A DNA stretch of 56,207 nt from Flavobacteriaceae bacterium CG2_30_31_66 (GCA_001873065.1 MNYM01000025.1:1-56207), one strand, 5' to 3'. Shown: positions 34,798 through 44,210, counted from the stretch's first letter. A program made the numbers and translations. The notes: generated by a model from the letters alone, not told the origin.

Positions 34798-36451
34798 GCT
34801 AGAGGAAATATTTTCACTTTCGGAATCCTATCCCTTGATTTTTACGCAAGTAAATTTCTGGATTTTCTTCGCAATGGTGTATTTTATTTTTGCATTTGTA
34901 TATGAGAAAATTTCACTTAGAAATTCGTATTTGTTCTTTATTTCGCTGTTTTTCTATTACAAAACGAGTGGATTATTTGTAGGAATTTTACTCTTTAGCA
35001 CCCTTGTTGATTTTATTATCGGAAAAAAAATTTACAAAACTGAACATCAAAAAAGGCGCTATTTTTTAGTCACACTTAGTGTTTGTATCAATTTGTTGGT
35101 GTTGTGCTATTTTAAATATGCGTATTTTTTTACAGATTCTTTCAATTTGTTGTTCAATACCAAATACGAAGTAGTGAATTGGCTCGCAAAATGGGGCAAT
35201 AGTTTTGGGGATAAAAACTATTTTTCGGTAGATAAAATCATTTTGCCTGTTGGAATTTCATTTTATACCTTTCAAACCATCAGTTATAGTGTTGATATTT
35301 ACCGAAGAAAATTAAAACCACTAGATTCTATCCTCGATTTTGGATTTTATGTCAGTTTCTTTCCGCAATTGGTTGCAGGACCTATTGTCAGAGCAGAAAG
35401 TTTTGTGCCACAAATATCCAAACCAACAATCTTAACCAAAGCTACTTTTGATGTGGGTACTTTTTTGATTTTAAAAGGGTTAATTAAAAAAATGCTCTTT
35501 GCAGATTTTATTGCGATGCACTTTTTAGACCGCGTTTTTGACGCACCAGAAATGTATTCTGGTTTTTCAAATATCATGGCAATGATTGGCTATTCTTTAC
35601 AGATTTATGGAGATTTTTCGGGCTATACTGATATTGCCATTGGATTGGCTTTACTGATGGGTTTTCAGTTGCCAGTCAATTTCAATTCTCCTTATAAAGC
35701 AACGAATGCGGGCGATTTTTGGAAACGTTGGCACATGTCACTTTCTACGTGGTTGCGTGATTATTTATACATTCCTTTGGGTGGAAATCGAACAGGAAGT
35801 GCCGCTTCTTATATCATTTTAGGGTTGATGTTGCTGGTTGTATTGATTGCTTTCAGATCAAATTTCTTCTTGATGAGTTTGATTTTGATAGCATCCATCG
35901 GCATTTTTGCATTCGGTTTCTATAATTCATCTGTTAAAAATCACATCAATACCAACATCAATTTGATGTTGACCATGTTGATTGGCGGACTTTGGCATGG
36001 TGCTTCCTGGAAGTTTGTGATTTGGGGTGGATTGAATGGTTCAGGGATTTTAGTGTATAAATATTGGCGAAAAATAAGTCCCTACGAAAAAGAAAATCAA
36101 TGGTATGTGCGCTGTTGGAAAATAGGAATTACCTTTTTGTTCATCACATTTACTCGAATTTATTTTAGAGGAGAAAGTATGGAGCATATTTCGAAATGGT
36201 ATTTTCAGGTTTGGAATCGAATGGATTTGCAAAGCGCATGGACTATTGTAACGCATTATCAAGCAGTTTTTTGGGTGATGTTGGTTGGGTATATCACTCA
36301 TTGGTTGCCGCAAACCTCCAAAAATTACATTGAAAATCTATATGCTAGAAGTCCAGTTGTGATAAAAATTATTTTGGGAGCAATGATTGGAATGATTTGT
36401 TATCAAGCATTTTCTTCCGATTTTCAGCCGTTTATTTATTTTCAGTTTTAA
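34790..36451 (+). CDS. MBOAT-family O-acyltransferase (AlgI/DltB-like)
   Basis: 553-residue polytopic membrane protein. MBOAT motifs: LPVGISFYTFQTISYSVDIY near residue 160, FFPQLVAGPIVRAESFVPQI near 190, and MLIGGLWHGASWKFVIWGGL near 402 with the catalytic His. YGDFSGYTDIAIGLALLMGF near 270 is also typical of AlgI. It would draw acyl groups from a cytoplasmic donor and hand them to the two SGNH proteins upstream. No polymer synthase is in the window, so the glycan modified is unknown. Confidence 0.92.
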   Translation: MNRLEEIFSLSESYPLIFTQVNFWIFFAMVYFIFAFVYEKISLRNSYLFFISLFFYYKTSGLFVGILLFSTLVDFIIGKKIYKTEHQKRRYFLVTLSVCINLLVLCYFKYAYFFTDSFNLLFNTKYEVVNWLAKWGNSFGDKNYFSVDKIILPVGISFYTFQTISYSVDIYRRKLKPLDSILDFGFYVSFFPQLVAGPIVRAESFVPQISKPTILTKATFDVGTFLILKGLIKKMLFADFIAMHFLDRVFDAPEMYSGFSNIMAMIGYSLQIYGDFSGYTDIAIGLALLMGFQLPVNFNSPYKATNAGDFWKRWHMSLSTWLRDYLYIPLGGNRTGSAASYIILGLMLLVVLIAFRSNFFLMSLILIASIGIFAFGFYNSSVKNHINTNINLMLTMLIGGLWHGASWKFVIWGGLNGSGILVYKYWRKISPYEKENQWYVRCWKIGITFLFITFTRIYFRGESMEHISKWYFQVWNRMDLQSAWTIVTHYQAVFWVMLVGYITHWLPQTSKNYIENLYARSPVVIKIILGAMIGMICYQAFSSDFQPFIYFQF

Positions 36452-36478
36452 GGTAATTTCTGAATGTAATGTTTAATA

Positions 36479-37028
36479 TTATAAAGTAATTTTTTCGTTT
36501 ATTTTTTCAAACAACCAATCACGTTCGGTAGCAACAAAGTCAAATTCTTGCCGGTTTTTTGTCTTTATTCTTATTCCGCTGTCAATAAGTTTCCAGTTTT
36601 TTTAATAATATTAGAAATATTTTCATAATCAATTTTGATTTGTCCTTTTTGAACATTGAATTTATGTGGATTGAAAATTACGCTTTTATTTGTTAAAAAC
36701 AATTTTCCTCCTACACTTTAAATCCCATAAATAAATTTGCAGGTATCTCAATCTCAACTTGTTCGTTCGCTGTTAATGTTGGTTTTAGATTTTTTCCAAT
36801 TTTATAAGCGATCCTAGAAGCAAATTTATCTGACACATATGGAAAACCTATAGCCATAAAAAAACCAAAAAATACACTTTGAAAAATCATGCTATTAAGG
36901 CTAAAGACTTCACCAGCTGTTGAATTATTAAAAACCATTAGAACACCCAGATATATAACCCCAATGAATATTCCTGAAATTATTCTCTATTTCCAATTTA
37001 ATTTTATCAATTTATTTTCACTTCCCAT
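36479..37028 (-). pseudogene. Decayed membrane-anchored GRAM/PH-like protein gene
   Basis: On the minus strand ATG 37028 opens MGSENKLIKLNWK, then a TAG, then the same frame continues RIISGIFIGVIYLGVLMVFN and on to ANEQVEIEIPANLFMGFKV. A shift of one base leads to GGKLFLTNKSVIFNPHKFNV, typical of GRAM/PH-like domains, and a second shift near 36585 to DSGIRIKTKNRQEFDFVATE and a stop at 36479. One nonsense and two frameshift changes in an otherwise coherent roughly 180-residue protein make it a recent pseudogene. It fills most of the 810-base gap; no other gene is seen there. Confidence 0.75.
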
Positions 37029-37264
37029 ATTTTTTAATTCAAATGCAAGGTTATTTTAAGAGTATTTTTCAAATGGTTCAATTTTTTTTAGTTAAATCTA
37101 AATTACAAATTAATTCCATCAAATATCAATGAAAAAATATTTTAAAGCAATTAACAATTACTTTGTTTAAGAACGAGATTTTACACAAACTACTTTGATA
37201 TTTAACTTTTATACAAAAAATCGTCTCTTTTTTTCCTTATATTTGAGGCATAAAAATAAAAATC

Positions 37265-37789
37265 ATGAAAAAAATTTTAATTACATTCTTTTTAGTACTT
37301 GCTATCGTAGTTGCTTGTAAATCAGTAGTAGATGCGAAAGCAACCGTTTTAAAAATAAACTTAGAAGCGAAAAGCAATAGTACCGTTTCTGGTATTGCAA
37401 CTTTCTCTGAAAAAAATGGTGAGGTCACTTTTCAAGCAACTATGACTGGTTTAACACCAGGAGTTCATGCCATTCACATTCACGAAAAGTCAGATTGTTC
37501 TTCACCAGATGGTACATCAGCAGGAGGTCATTGGAATCCTGAATTTAAAAAACATGGAAAATGGGGTGATGCTGAATATCACAAAGGTGATATTGGTAAT
37601 TTTACAGCCGATCAAAATGGCAAAGGAACTATTTCTTTAAAAACAGACGAATGGTGTATTGGTTGTGATGACAAAACCAAAAACATCCTAAACAAAAGTA
37701 TCATTGTGCATGCAAATCCTGATGATTTTGTAACACAACCTACAGGAAATGCTGGAGGAAGAGTGGCTTGCTCAGGAATTATTCGTTAG
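37265..37789 (+). CDS. sodC: Cu/Zn superoxide dismutase lipoprotein
   Basis: 174 residues. Lipoprotein signal with lipobox VVAC at residues 15-18, then the SodC domain: HAIHIHEKSDCSSPDG has the copper-binding His pair and disulfide Cys, GGHWNPEFKKHG a bridging His, KGDIGNF the Asp region, SIIVHANPDDF the last copper His, and GNAGGRVACSGII the second Cys and catalytic Arg. It detoxifies superoxide outside the cytoplasm. TATATTTG at 37238-37245 is a -7 element. It is convergent with the P450 gene. Confidence 0.95.
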   Translation: MKKILITFFLVLAIVVACKSVVDAKATVLKINLEAKSNSTVSGIATFSEKNGEVTFQATMTGLTPGVHAIHIHEKSDCSSPDGTSAGGHWNPEFKKHGKWGDAEYHKGDIGNFTADQNGKGTISLKTDEWCIGCDDKTKNILNKSIIVHANPDDFVTQPTGNAGGRVACSGIIR

Positions 37790-37817
37790 TTTTTGTATTG
37801 AGTTTTTCTGATTGCTA

Positions 37818-39152
37818 TCAATTCCTATTCCTAAACTCCAAAATAGCGTTGTGAGGTTTTAGCGTTATCAAAGGTTTGATTTCAATCGGAGTTTTCTTTT
37901 CAACAATTTCGAATTGTTCTACCAAAGCAATAATCGCTAAAATCATCTCATACATGGCAAAGTTATTGCCAATGCACATTCTTGGTCCAGCACCAAAAGG
38001 GAAATAATGTTTTGAAAATTTGATGTTTTCATCTAAAAAACGTTCAGGAATAAATTCATTGGGCTGTTTCCAAAAACCGGAATGACGATGAATTTCATAC
38101 ATCGAAAACAACAAATTCGAACCTTTTGGCAAAGTCATTCCGTTAAATGTATCTTCTTCTATGTTTACACGGTCAATAAAATAGGCAGGAGGATACAAAC
38201 GCATGGATTCTTCAAGGACTAATTTTGTATAATAAGCATTTTTTATCCAATGCATACAATCTGAAGATTCGCTTTTTAGTTGCTTGATTTCGGATAGTAT
38301 TTTTGTTTGCGCTTCCTGATTTCGTGCCAACAATTCGCAGGTAAAAGTAAGTGCGTTTGAAGTCGTTTCATGCCCAGCAGCAAACAAAATCAATATTTCA
38401 TCTACCAATTGATTTTCATCCATGCTTGTGCCATCCTCATACGTTGCACTCAAAAGCATGTCCAATAAATCATGATGAATGCTGTTGCTTTGTTTTCGTT
38501 CTTCCACCAATCTTTTTAAAATAGTTCTCGAATTTTCAGTCAAGTCTAAATGCTTTTTTGTTTTTCCAGAAAGGTTGAACCACCAAACCAAAAAAGGTTG
38601 TCTTAGTTCTTGCACCAACATTTTTTGAGTAGCTTCTGTGGTGTGTTGCAAGGAATCAACATCTTCGTCAGAAATGTTGATATTGAAAATTGATTTGATT
38701 ACTGTTTGAAAAGCCAAATCATTAAAAACAGGAAAAATATCCATTGGTTTTCCCGTTTTAATGTTTTTTAGTTCCGCTAAAATGGTGTTTTGAATGGTAT
38801 CAACCAACAAAGTAAGTTGACTTTTATGAAAAGCTGGCTGAATCAACTTTCGTTGTTTTTGCCAATGTTCGCCTTCAGCAGTTAACAATCCTTTGCCAAT
38901 ATATTTTGCCAAATCTTTGGTTTGAATGTACGATTTGGTATAATTCTTTTGATTTTTTTGAAGTGCATGTTGCAACAATCCTGCATCTCTGCAAAACAAT
39001 ACCGATTTTCCTAGACCAATATTTAAACGAAAAATATCTCCTAAAGTATCAAAGTTTTTTGCATGAAAAGGCAGTGGATTGTGCAAAATACCACGTGCAT
39101 GGTTTAGAAATTTGAAAAAGGAAACTTCAGGGATTTTTTTTGATATACTCAT
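37818..39152 (-). CDS. Cytochrome P450
   Basis: 444 residues with all core P450 motifs: I-helix AAGHETTSNAL near residue 268, K-helix EESMRLYPP (E-x-x-R) near 326, and the heme-binding loop FPFGAGPRMCIGNNFAM with the Cys ligand near 393. It is of the class that includes bacterial CYP102/CYP4-like fatty acid hydroxylases, though the substrate is unknown. No ferredoxin reductase domain is fused; the ferredoxin pair at the left end of the window is a possible but unlinked donor. Confidence 0.93.
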   Translation of the reverse strand: MSISKKIPEVSFFKFLNHARGILHNPLPFHAKNFDTLGDIFRLNIGLGKSVLFCRDAGLLQHALQKNQKNYTKSYIQTKDLAKYIGKGLLTAEGEHWQKQRKLIQPAFHKSQLTLLVDTIQNTILAELKNIKTGKPMDIFPVFNDLAFQTVIKSIFNINISDEDVDSLQHTTEATQKMLVQELRQPFLVWWFNLSGKTKKHLDLTENSRTILKRLVEERKQSNSIHHDLLDMLLSATYEDGTSMDENQLVDEILILFAAGHETTSNALTFTCELLARNQEAQTKILSEIKQLKSESSDCMHWIKNAYYTKLVLEESMRLYPPAYFIDRVNIEEDTFNGMTLPKGSNLLFSMYEIHRHSGFWKQPNEFIPERFLDENIKFSKHYFPFGAGPRMCIGNNFAMYEMILAIIALVEQFEIVEKKTPIEIKPLITLKPHNAILEFRNRN

Positions 39153-39312
39153 TTTTTATTGTATTTGCACTGCTACAAAGCCCTTTTTAAAGAATTTTAT
39201 AGAATTGGTTTGTTCTAGTTGTTTTGTGCAAATTTACGGAGATTTACTACTATAAAAGAGGAGTTTTATGAATCGTTTTTTGAGTTTTATTTTTGAAACT
39301 TCCACTTATAGT

Positions 39313-39636
39313 TTAGTCATTAAATGCCTCTTTGATTACTTCTTTACATTTTGCAATTTCAGTTTCGGTTAATTTTTCAAAAACTCGGATTATTCTTGAT
39401 TTATCAACTGTTTGAATTTGGTCTATAGCAATCATTCCCTTTTTTCCGTGGTGATTGACAGCAACTCTGGTAGGGTATTTTTTTAAATTGGTTGTCATTG
39501 GGGCAAGCACTATCGTATTCAAATATGTATTCATTTCATTTGGAGAAATGATTACACAAGGTCTTGTCTTTTTTATTTCGCTTCCAATAGTAGGGTCAAG
39601 ATTTACAAGAACGATTGCGTATTGTTTTAAATCCAT
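39313..39636 (-). CDS. mazF: MazF/PemK-type toxin endoribonuclease
   Basis: 107 residues with the CcdB/PemK barrel: KQYAIVLVNLDPTIGSEIKK at the N-terminus, TRPCVIISPNEMN, and GMIAIDQIQTVDKSRI near residue 70, the usual strands of mRNA-cleaving MazF toxins. It overlaps the antitoxin gene upstream by 10 bases. The pair lies next to the outermost site of the cassette array, where toxin-antitoxin modules often stabilise mobile DNA. Confidence 0.93.
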   Translation of the reverse strand: MDLKQYAIVLVNLDPTIGSEIKKTRPCVIISPNEMNTYLNTIVLAPMTTNLKKYPTRVAVNHHGKKGMIAIDQIQTVDKSRIIRVFEKLTETEIAKCKEVIKEAFND

Positions 39637-39872
39637 TCTTCTAAATTTTCGTCCTCAAAAACATCGTTTATTAGCAAGGTGTCGTCTCCATTTTCATTCA
39701 TTTTTTTAAACTCTTTTTCCCAATGCTCTCTTGGTGATGCTATCGGTTTTAGCACAATGTGTCCTTTTTCAAGAATAAGTTCTACTTTGTCTTTGATGTT
39801 GTATTTTTCCAAAATAGTTTTGCTTAAACGAAGTCCTTTTGAATTTCCGATTTTGATTATTGATGTTTCCAT
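39627..39872 (-). CDS. mazE: MazE/AbrB-type antitoxin
   Basis: 81 residues. The N-terminal half is a SpoVT/AbrB swapped-hairpin DNA-binding domain (SIIKIGNSKGLRLSKTILEK), the C-terminal half an acidic tail (LLINDVFEDENLEEWI) that would wrap the toxin. It is the first gene of the pair and should repress the operon. On its strand it begins 82 bases after the GTTAGGT core of repeat B, so it could be the terminal, repeat-less cassette. Confidence 0.92.
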   Translation of the reverse strand: METSIIKIGNSKGLRLSKTILEKYNIKDKVELILEKGHIVLKPIASPREHWEKEFKKMNENGDDTLLINDVFEDENLEEWI

Positions 39873-39960
39873 AATTCCTTAAATGTTATTACAAAGTAAA
39901 TACATTTTATTGACATGGTAAAATTCTTTCTTTATCATTTCGTATTTTCTCAAATTACCT

Positions 39961-40085
39961 AACGGTCTAGTGTATGAGCAGTAGCGGATTAAAACCCACT
40001 AACTTTTCGGTTAAACACTTACCTTTATTAATATTCATTTACTTTTAATTTTGCACTAAACCCGCTATTGCTTATACACATTGTT
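39961..40085. repeat. attC-like site B
   Basis: 125 bp from AAC to GTT. GTGTATGAGCAGTAGCGG near the left end pairs with CCGCTATTGCTTATACAC near the right end (18 bp with two G-T pairs). Left of the stem lie six unpaired bases, right of it three. On the minus strand it is followed by GTTAGGT, a canonical core, and by mazEF. Confidence 0.7.
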
Positions 40086-40133
40086 ACCCACTGGCTTTAT
40101 TCCGTTCTGCTTGGTTTTCAGCGTTGGTAAAGA

Positions 40134-40192
40134 CATACTCTTTTGCAATTTTTGGCTTGTGTGTCGGCTGGTGCGAATTGCAAATGTGTATG
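40134..40192. repeat. Palindromic element P1 flanked by AGCGTTGG
   Basis: CATAC (40134-40138) with GTATG (40188-40192) and TTTGCAATT (40142-40150) with AATTGCAAA (40176-40184) form two nested stems. A copy of AGCGTTGG flanks each side. P2 at 44152 has the same layout with other stem sequences, so the two are members of one family at either end of cassette 1. Confidence 0.65.
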
Positions 40193-40222
40193 GCTTTTAG
40201 CGTTGGCAAATCCACACTTATT

Positions 40223-41014
40223 TCAATTTAAATTATTTTTATACCAATCATATGGTTCTTTGAGTGATGTTTCTGTTATTGATTTAAACATTACCTTTTT
40301 TCCATCGTCTTTAAAAATTCTTTCAAATGTCATTGGAATTAATGGTGCCATTTTACCGCTATTTTTCTCAAAAAACTCTATAAAGGCTAAATATTCTTCG
40401 ATATTTAACTCTCTTTTTATTCTTTTTTTCAGAATTTTTTTATTGTTTTCAAGTAATTCTGAAGAGTCTATTTGGTCAACCAATTGTTTGATATCTATAA
40501 AATTAAACTTTATGTCAAACCCAATTGTAAATTCATAGATAAATAAAAGGTAATTAAAATATTCTCTGTTTTTAAAATATTTAAAATCGTGTTCTATTCC
40601 ATTCTCAAAGTCTTCATAATCTTTTGAAAATTCGATATTTTTAGTTAAACTAGTAATCGCAGAAAGCAGATGCGTTGTAAAATTTAAAAGATGAACCTTT
40701 TTGCCTTCAAAAAGATTTAAAGTGTCGAAGTTTTTATTCTTTGCTTTTTTCTTGAGCTTTTTAATTTCATCTAAATAATAAGGTAGAATACTTTGGTCAA
40801 AAATTATTCTATTTTGCTTTATTGATGTAAATAGAGCTAAACCATATATTAATATTGCGATTAGAGTTAAAATAGGCGTAACAATATTATTGAAATTTGA
40901 GGTACTAAAAACTAAATTGTATTTATTCCAAAACCAAATACCAGTAATAATGTCAGCACTGATTAAAGCAATTAAAACCAATAAAAATGAAAGTATTAGA
41001 TATTTGAATTTCAT
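40223..41014 (-). CDS. Membrane protein accompanying the type IIG enzyme
   Basis: 263 residues, unknown family. Two N-terminal membrane helices (about 4-26, YLILSFLLVLIALISADIIT, and 44-66, TPILTLIAILIYGLALFTSI) precede a charged, Lys- and Glu-rich cytoplasmic region with coiled-coil character. The start codon overlaps the stop of the restriction-modification gene (TAATG), so the two are translationally coupled. Proteins of this build (two helices plus cytoplasmic tail) are found beside several defence genes, where they may act as membrane effectors; that role here is inference. Confidence 0.7.
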   Translation of the reverse strand: MKFKYLILSFLLVLIALISADIITGIWFWNKYNLVFSTSNFNNIVTPILTLIAILIYGLALFTSIKQNRIIFDQSILPYYLDEIKKLKKKAKNKNFDTLNLFEGKKVHLLNFTTHLLSAITSLTKNIEFSKDYEDFENGIEHDFKYFKNREYFNYLLFIYEFTIGFDIKFNFIDIKQLVDQIDSSELLENNKKILKKRIKRELNIEEYLAFIEFFEKNSGKMAPLIPMTFERIFKDDGKKVMFKSITETSLKEPYDWYKNNLN

Positions 41015-44000
41015 TAGTTTATGTTTTTCTCAATCGTTGCAATTTCAGTCGGTTTAATGTCGTAAAGCTCGTAGATAGTCGAATTGATGTTACTTTCGGC
41101 ATTTTCTAATTCTGTGGCTAATTGCTCCAATTCTTTTGTCAGTTGTATTTCTCGGTCAAAATTGTTTTCCGTTTTTGCTTTCGCCAATAATTCTTGATAA
41201 TCCGAACTTTTTTGAGTGTTTGAAATAATGCTTGAAACTAAATCGGCAACCTTTTCTTGAATTACTTCTGTTGGATTAACAATTGGCAAATTCATTAATG
41301 GCTCTTTGTCTACTTGATATAAATCTCCTTGCATTTTTCCTTGATATTTTAACCAAAATGCTATTAAATTACTGTTTAATAAACCTGTTAAATATCTCTG
41401 GCTTAAACGTTCAGTTTGTATTGAAAAATAGGTTTGAGAAACATAACAATCAAAATCTGTAAATGTAAATGTTGGTCTTGCACACTTTCTTAATGATATT
41501 ATTTTTTCGCCATTAAAAAACTTTTCTTCTCTCGCCCTGTGCAATCCATAAGGTTTATTACTAGAAGTTATTACTTCTTGAAATTTATCTAAATGTTCTT
41601 TTAGGTTTGGATATGGTTCAATTTTTTCTGCATTATTAAAACTGGAATCTGTATAAATAACCCAAAGTCTATTTTTATTTGTTCCATAAAATCTATGCAA
41701 TTCCGTAGTTGTAAAAAATGGTTTGACTAATTTTTTTTCTTCTGCGGTAAGATTAAGACTTTCATATTCTGTTTGAGTTATATTGAAAATCCCATCTCCA
41801 ACTTCAAAATTGTCGTCTAAAATTGCTTGATTTTTTTTGTTTAGAAAATCTTGAGGTGCAACTATACCTTGAGCAATTTCTTTTTTGTCAAAATCGAAGT
41901 TTTGTTTTGCTCTTATTTTATCTACAATTATTGTTAATCCAGCATTAACAAAATTGATGGGTTTATCAATATTTTCTGCTTTGTCAATTTTGGCTTTAAA
42001 ATACTCGAACTTTTCATCTTTTACTCTCTCCAAAAACAATTGTGCATCTTCGTGTTTTATTTTGCTGTTATTTACTTTGGAAAAGTTGAAGTTGTAATTT
42101 TCATTATCATCAGAGTTTTTCATTATGTAAATCATTGTTTGAATACCTGCCGAATCAAACACTTTAAAATCTCCAAAATCTATAAATTCAGTAATCTTAC
42201 CTTTGTTAAGTACTATATTTCTGAACTTTGATGCGCCATCATTGGTAATCCAATTATTAGGTGCGATATAGCCAATTAATCCATAATCTTTTTTAATGAT
42301 GTCCAATGCCAAAGCACCAAAGAAATACCATAAATCCATTTTACCTTGATAACAAGGATTATCGTGTAAACCGTCAAAAGCTTGTCGGTTTGTGTATTCT
42401 TTTATGTAAGGTGGATTTCCAATAACCACATCAAAACCACCATTTTTCATAATTTCAGTAAACTCTTTGTTCCAATCAAATTCACTTGTTAAAAGAGAGT
42501 TTCCACATTTTATGTTGTTGTTTAGCTTGGAAAGTTTGCGGTCTTTTTTTGCGGTGCGAAGCCAAAGTGATAATTGAGCAATTTCAACACTTTCTTCGTT
42601 AATATCCACACCAAAAAGATTGTTTTCTAAAATGTTTTTATTGGTATCAAACAATCGCAAAGGCGTGTTAGTTAGGTCGGCAATAATGTCATCTATTTTT
42701 TGGTGTTCTTCAATTAAGTAATTTAATGCTTGATTTAGAAACGCACCACTTCCACAAGCTGGGTCAACAATTTTTAAATGGGTTAGCCAGTTTTTATAAT
42801 CGGTTAATGTGCTGTAAAGTTTTTTTCCTTTTTCTGAAAGTTTCCTGTTTTTGTTTTGATACGAGGCATCAAATTCAATTTCTTCAATGTTGAGTTCTTT
42901 GCGTTTGTCAATGCAAAGTTTACCAATTGTGTTAGCAACAATGTAAGTGGTAATGTATTTTGGCGTGTAAAAAACACCGTCTTTTTTTCGCTTTGTTCTT
43001 TTTTGGTCGGAAATTGTTCCCTCGATTTCTGCTGTTACTTCCTCAATTTCATTTAGTGAATGCTCAAAAATATGACCTAGAATGTTTACATCAACTTCTG
43101 TATTGAAATCGTAAGTTGTTAGTTTTTTTAAATCGTCAATTAAAATATCATCATCAATATTTAAGTTGTTGAGCAGTAAATCTTCATAAAATAATCCGCC
43201 ATTATATGCAGGAATATTATCAGATTCCTTTTTGCCTGGTCGCCCAATATTCATATATCCGAAATACTGCTTGAAAATTTCGTAAATCGGTTTGTAAGCA
43301 TCTTCTTCTTTTAAGATGTCAAAACGTTTAATAATTCTTGAAATCGAGTTAGGTGGCAATAATCCGCTATCTTCAGCAAACAAAATGAATAGAAAACGGT
43401 CTAAAAGTTTTTGTGATTTTTTGAAAAGCAACAACTTATCATTGTTTGGATGATTTGTAATTAAATTGTGAAAGAGTTTGTCTTTAAAACGAGAATAGTC
43501 GTTGTAAAGCTCTTCCGAAATTTCTTTTTCGTGAAATTGTGTTTCTTTTTTTAGTTGTATGGGAAGATTTGAAAATATACTTTCTTTGTGAAGTATTAAG
43601 TAAAGCAACTCAAAGCGTTCTCTGTCGAGAAAAAACAAATCAAATTCTTCAAATTCAGTAGAATAATCTATGTAAAACCGAAGTTTTTGAAAATTGGAAG
43701 TAATGATGTATTTACATTCTGGTTGATTGTTTTTATAGTTAAACGCTTGTTGTGTAACTTTTGTTAAGTCTTTTGTTTTAGTCGATTTTAACTCAATTAC
43801 CGCAATGGCGTTTTCATCTTTTAAAATTGCTCCGTCTGCTTTTTTTCCATCTGTTTGATTTTTAAATTCGCGTTGTAAATCAAAATTTTCATTAGGACGA
43901 AGTGTGTAACCTAAAACGTCAACAAATATTTCACGTAAAAATCCGTCTTGATATTCTTCTTCTTTCAGCGTTTTTATTTGCTCTATTTTCGCTGGATTGT

Positions 44001-44094
44001 AATTCAGTCGGAATGTTTGGAAAGCCTTTTCTATCTTTTCTTGGTCAAGATTTTTAAGGTGTTTTTGTATGACTGATTTTTGAAATATTGTCAT
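41014..44094 (-). CDS. Type IIG restriction-modification enzyme (single chain)
   Basis: 1026 residues combining endonuclease, N6-adenine methyltransferase and specificity parts. N-terminus: KKADGAILKDENAIAVIELK, a PD-(D/E)XK nuclease core near residue 90-110. Middle: methyltransferase motif I DPACGSGAFLNQAL near 440 and motif IV VIGNPPYIKEY (NPPY) near 555. C-terminal third: TaqI-like target-recognition region with GLLNSNLIAFWLKYQGKMQG, then a coiled coil. The length and single-chain design fit type IIG (Eco57I/MmeI-like) systems that cut at a distance from their site. It is the main gene of cassette 1. Confidence 0.92.
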   Translation of the reverse strand: MTIFQKSVIQKHLKNLDQEKIEKAFQTFRLNYNPAKIEQIKTLKEEEYQDGFLREIFVDVLGYTLRPNENFDLQREFKNQTDGKKADGAILKDENAIAVIELKSTKTKDLTKVTQQAFNYKNNQPECKYIITSNFQKLRFYIDYSTEFEEFDLFFLDRERFELLYLILHKESIFSNLPIQLKKETQFHEKEISEELYNDYSRFKDKLFHNLITNHPNNDKLLLFKKSQKLLDRFLFILFAEDSGLLPPNSISRIIKRFDILKEEDAYKPIYEIFKQYFGYMNIGRPGKKESDNIPAYNGGLFYEDLLLNNLNIDDDILIDDLKKLTTYDFNTEVDVNILGHIFEHSLNEIEEVTAEIEGTISDQKRTKRKKDGVFYTPKYITTYIVANTIGKLCIDKRKELNIEEIEFDASYQNKNRKLSEKGKKLYSTLTDYKNWLTHLKIVDPACGSGAFLNQALNYLIEEHQKIDDIIADLTNTPLRLFDTNKNILENNLFGVDINEESVEIAQLSLWLRTAKKDRKLSKLNNNIKCGNSLLTSEFDWNKEFTEIMKNGGFDVVIGNPPYIKEYTNRQAFDGLHDNPCYQGKMDLWYFFGALALDIIKKDYGLIGYIAPNNWITNDGASKFRNIVLNKGKITEFIDFGDFKVFDSAGIQTMIYIMKNSDDNENYNFNFSKVNNSKIKHEDAQLFLERVKDEKFEYFKAKIDKAENIDKPINFVNAGLTIIVDKIRAKQNFDFDKKEIAQGIVAPQDFLNKKNQAILDDNFEVGDGIFNITQTEYESLNLTAEEKKLVKPFFTTTELHRFYGTNKNRLWVIYTDSSFNNAEKIEPYPNLKEHLDKFQEVITSSNKPYGLHRAREEKFFNGEKIISLRKCARPTFTFTDFDCYVSQTYFSIQTERLSQRYLTGLLNSNLIAFWLKYQGKMQGDLYQVDKEPLMNLPIVNPTEVIQEKVADLVSSIISNTQKSSDYQELLAKAKTENNFDREIQLTKELEQLATELENAESNINSTIYELYDIKPTEIATIEKNIN

Positions 44095-44151
44095 TTATTT
44101 TTGGTTGTTTTTTTCTTTCACAAGATACATTTTTTCGAGCGTTGGCAAAAA

Positions 44152-44210
44152 ACAGCTCTTTTGGTTTTTTCAGCGTTGGCTTTCGTGGCGGCAAAAACCA
44201 AATGTGCTGT
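44152..44210. repeat. Palindromic element P2 flanked by AGCGTTGG
   Basis: ACAGC (44152-44156) with GCTGT (44206-44210) and TTTGGTTTTT (44160-44169) with AAAAACCAAA (44193-44202). Same internal TCT/TGT mismatch and spacing as P1, but different paired bases. It lies upstream of the type IIG start. Confidence 0.65.

Noticed and set aside
36711..36938. 75-codon frame as an intact small membrane protein
   Set aside because: The reading continues before the ATG past a TAG and after the stop in shifted frames; it is a piece of a pseudogene.
37226..37250. Full -33/-7 promoter for sodC
   Set aside because: TATATTTG is present as a -7 element but no TTG lies at suitable spacing, so only the -7 part is noted.
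41014..44094. PglX-type methyltransferase of a BREX system
   Set aside because: It carries its own N-terminal nuclease core and no brxA, brxB, brxC, pglZ or brxL genes are adjacent; type IIG fits better.
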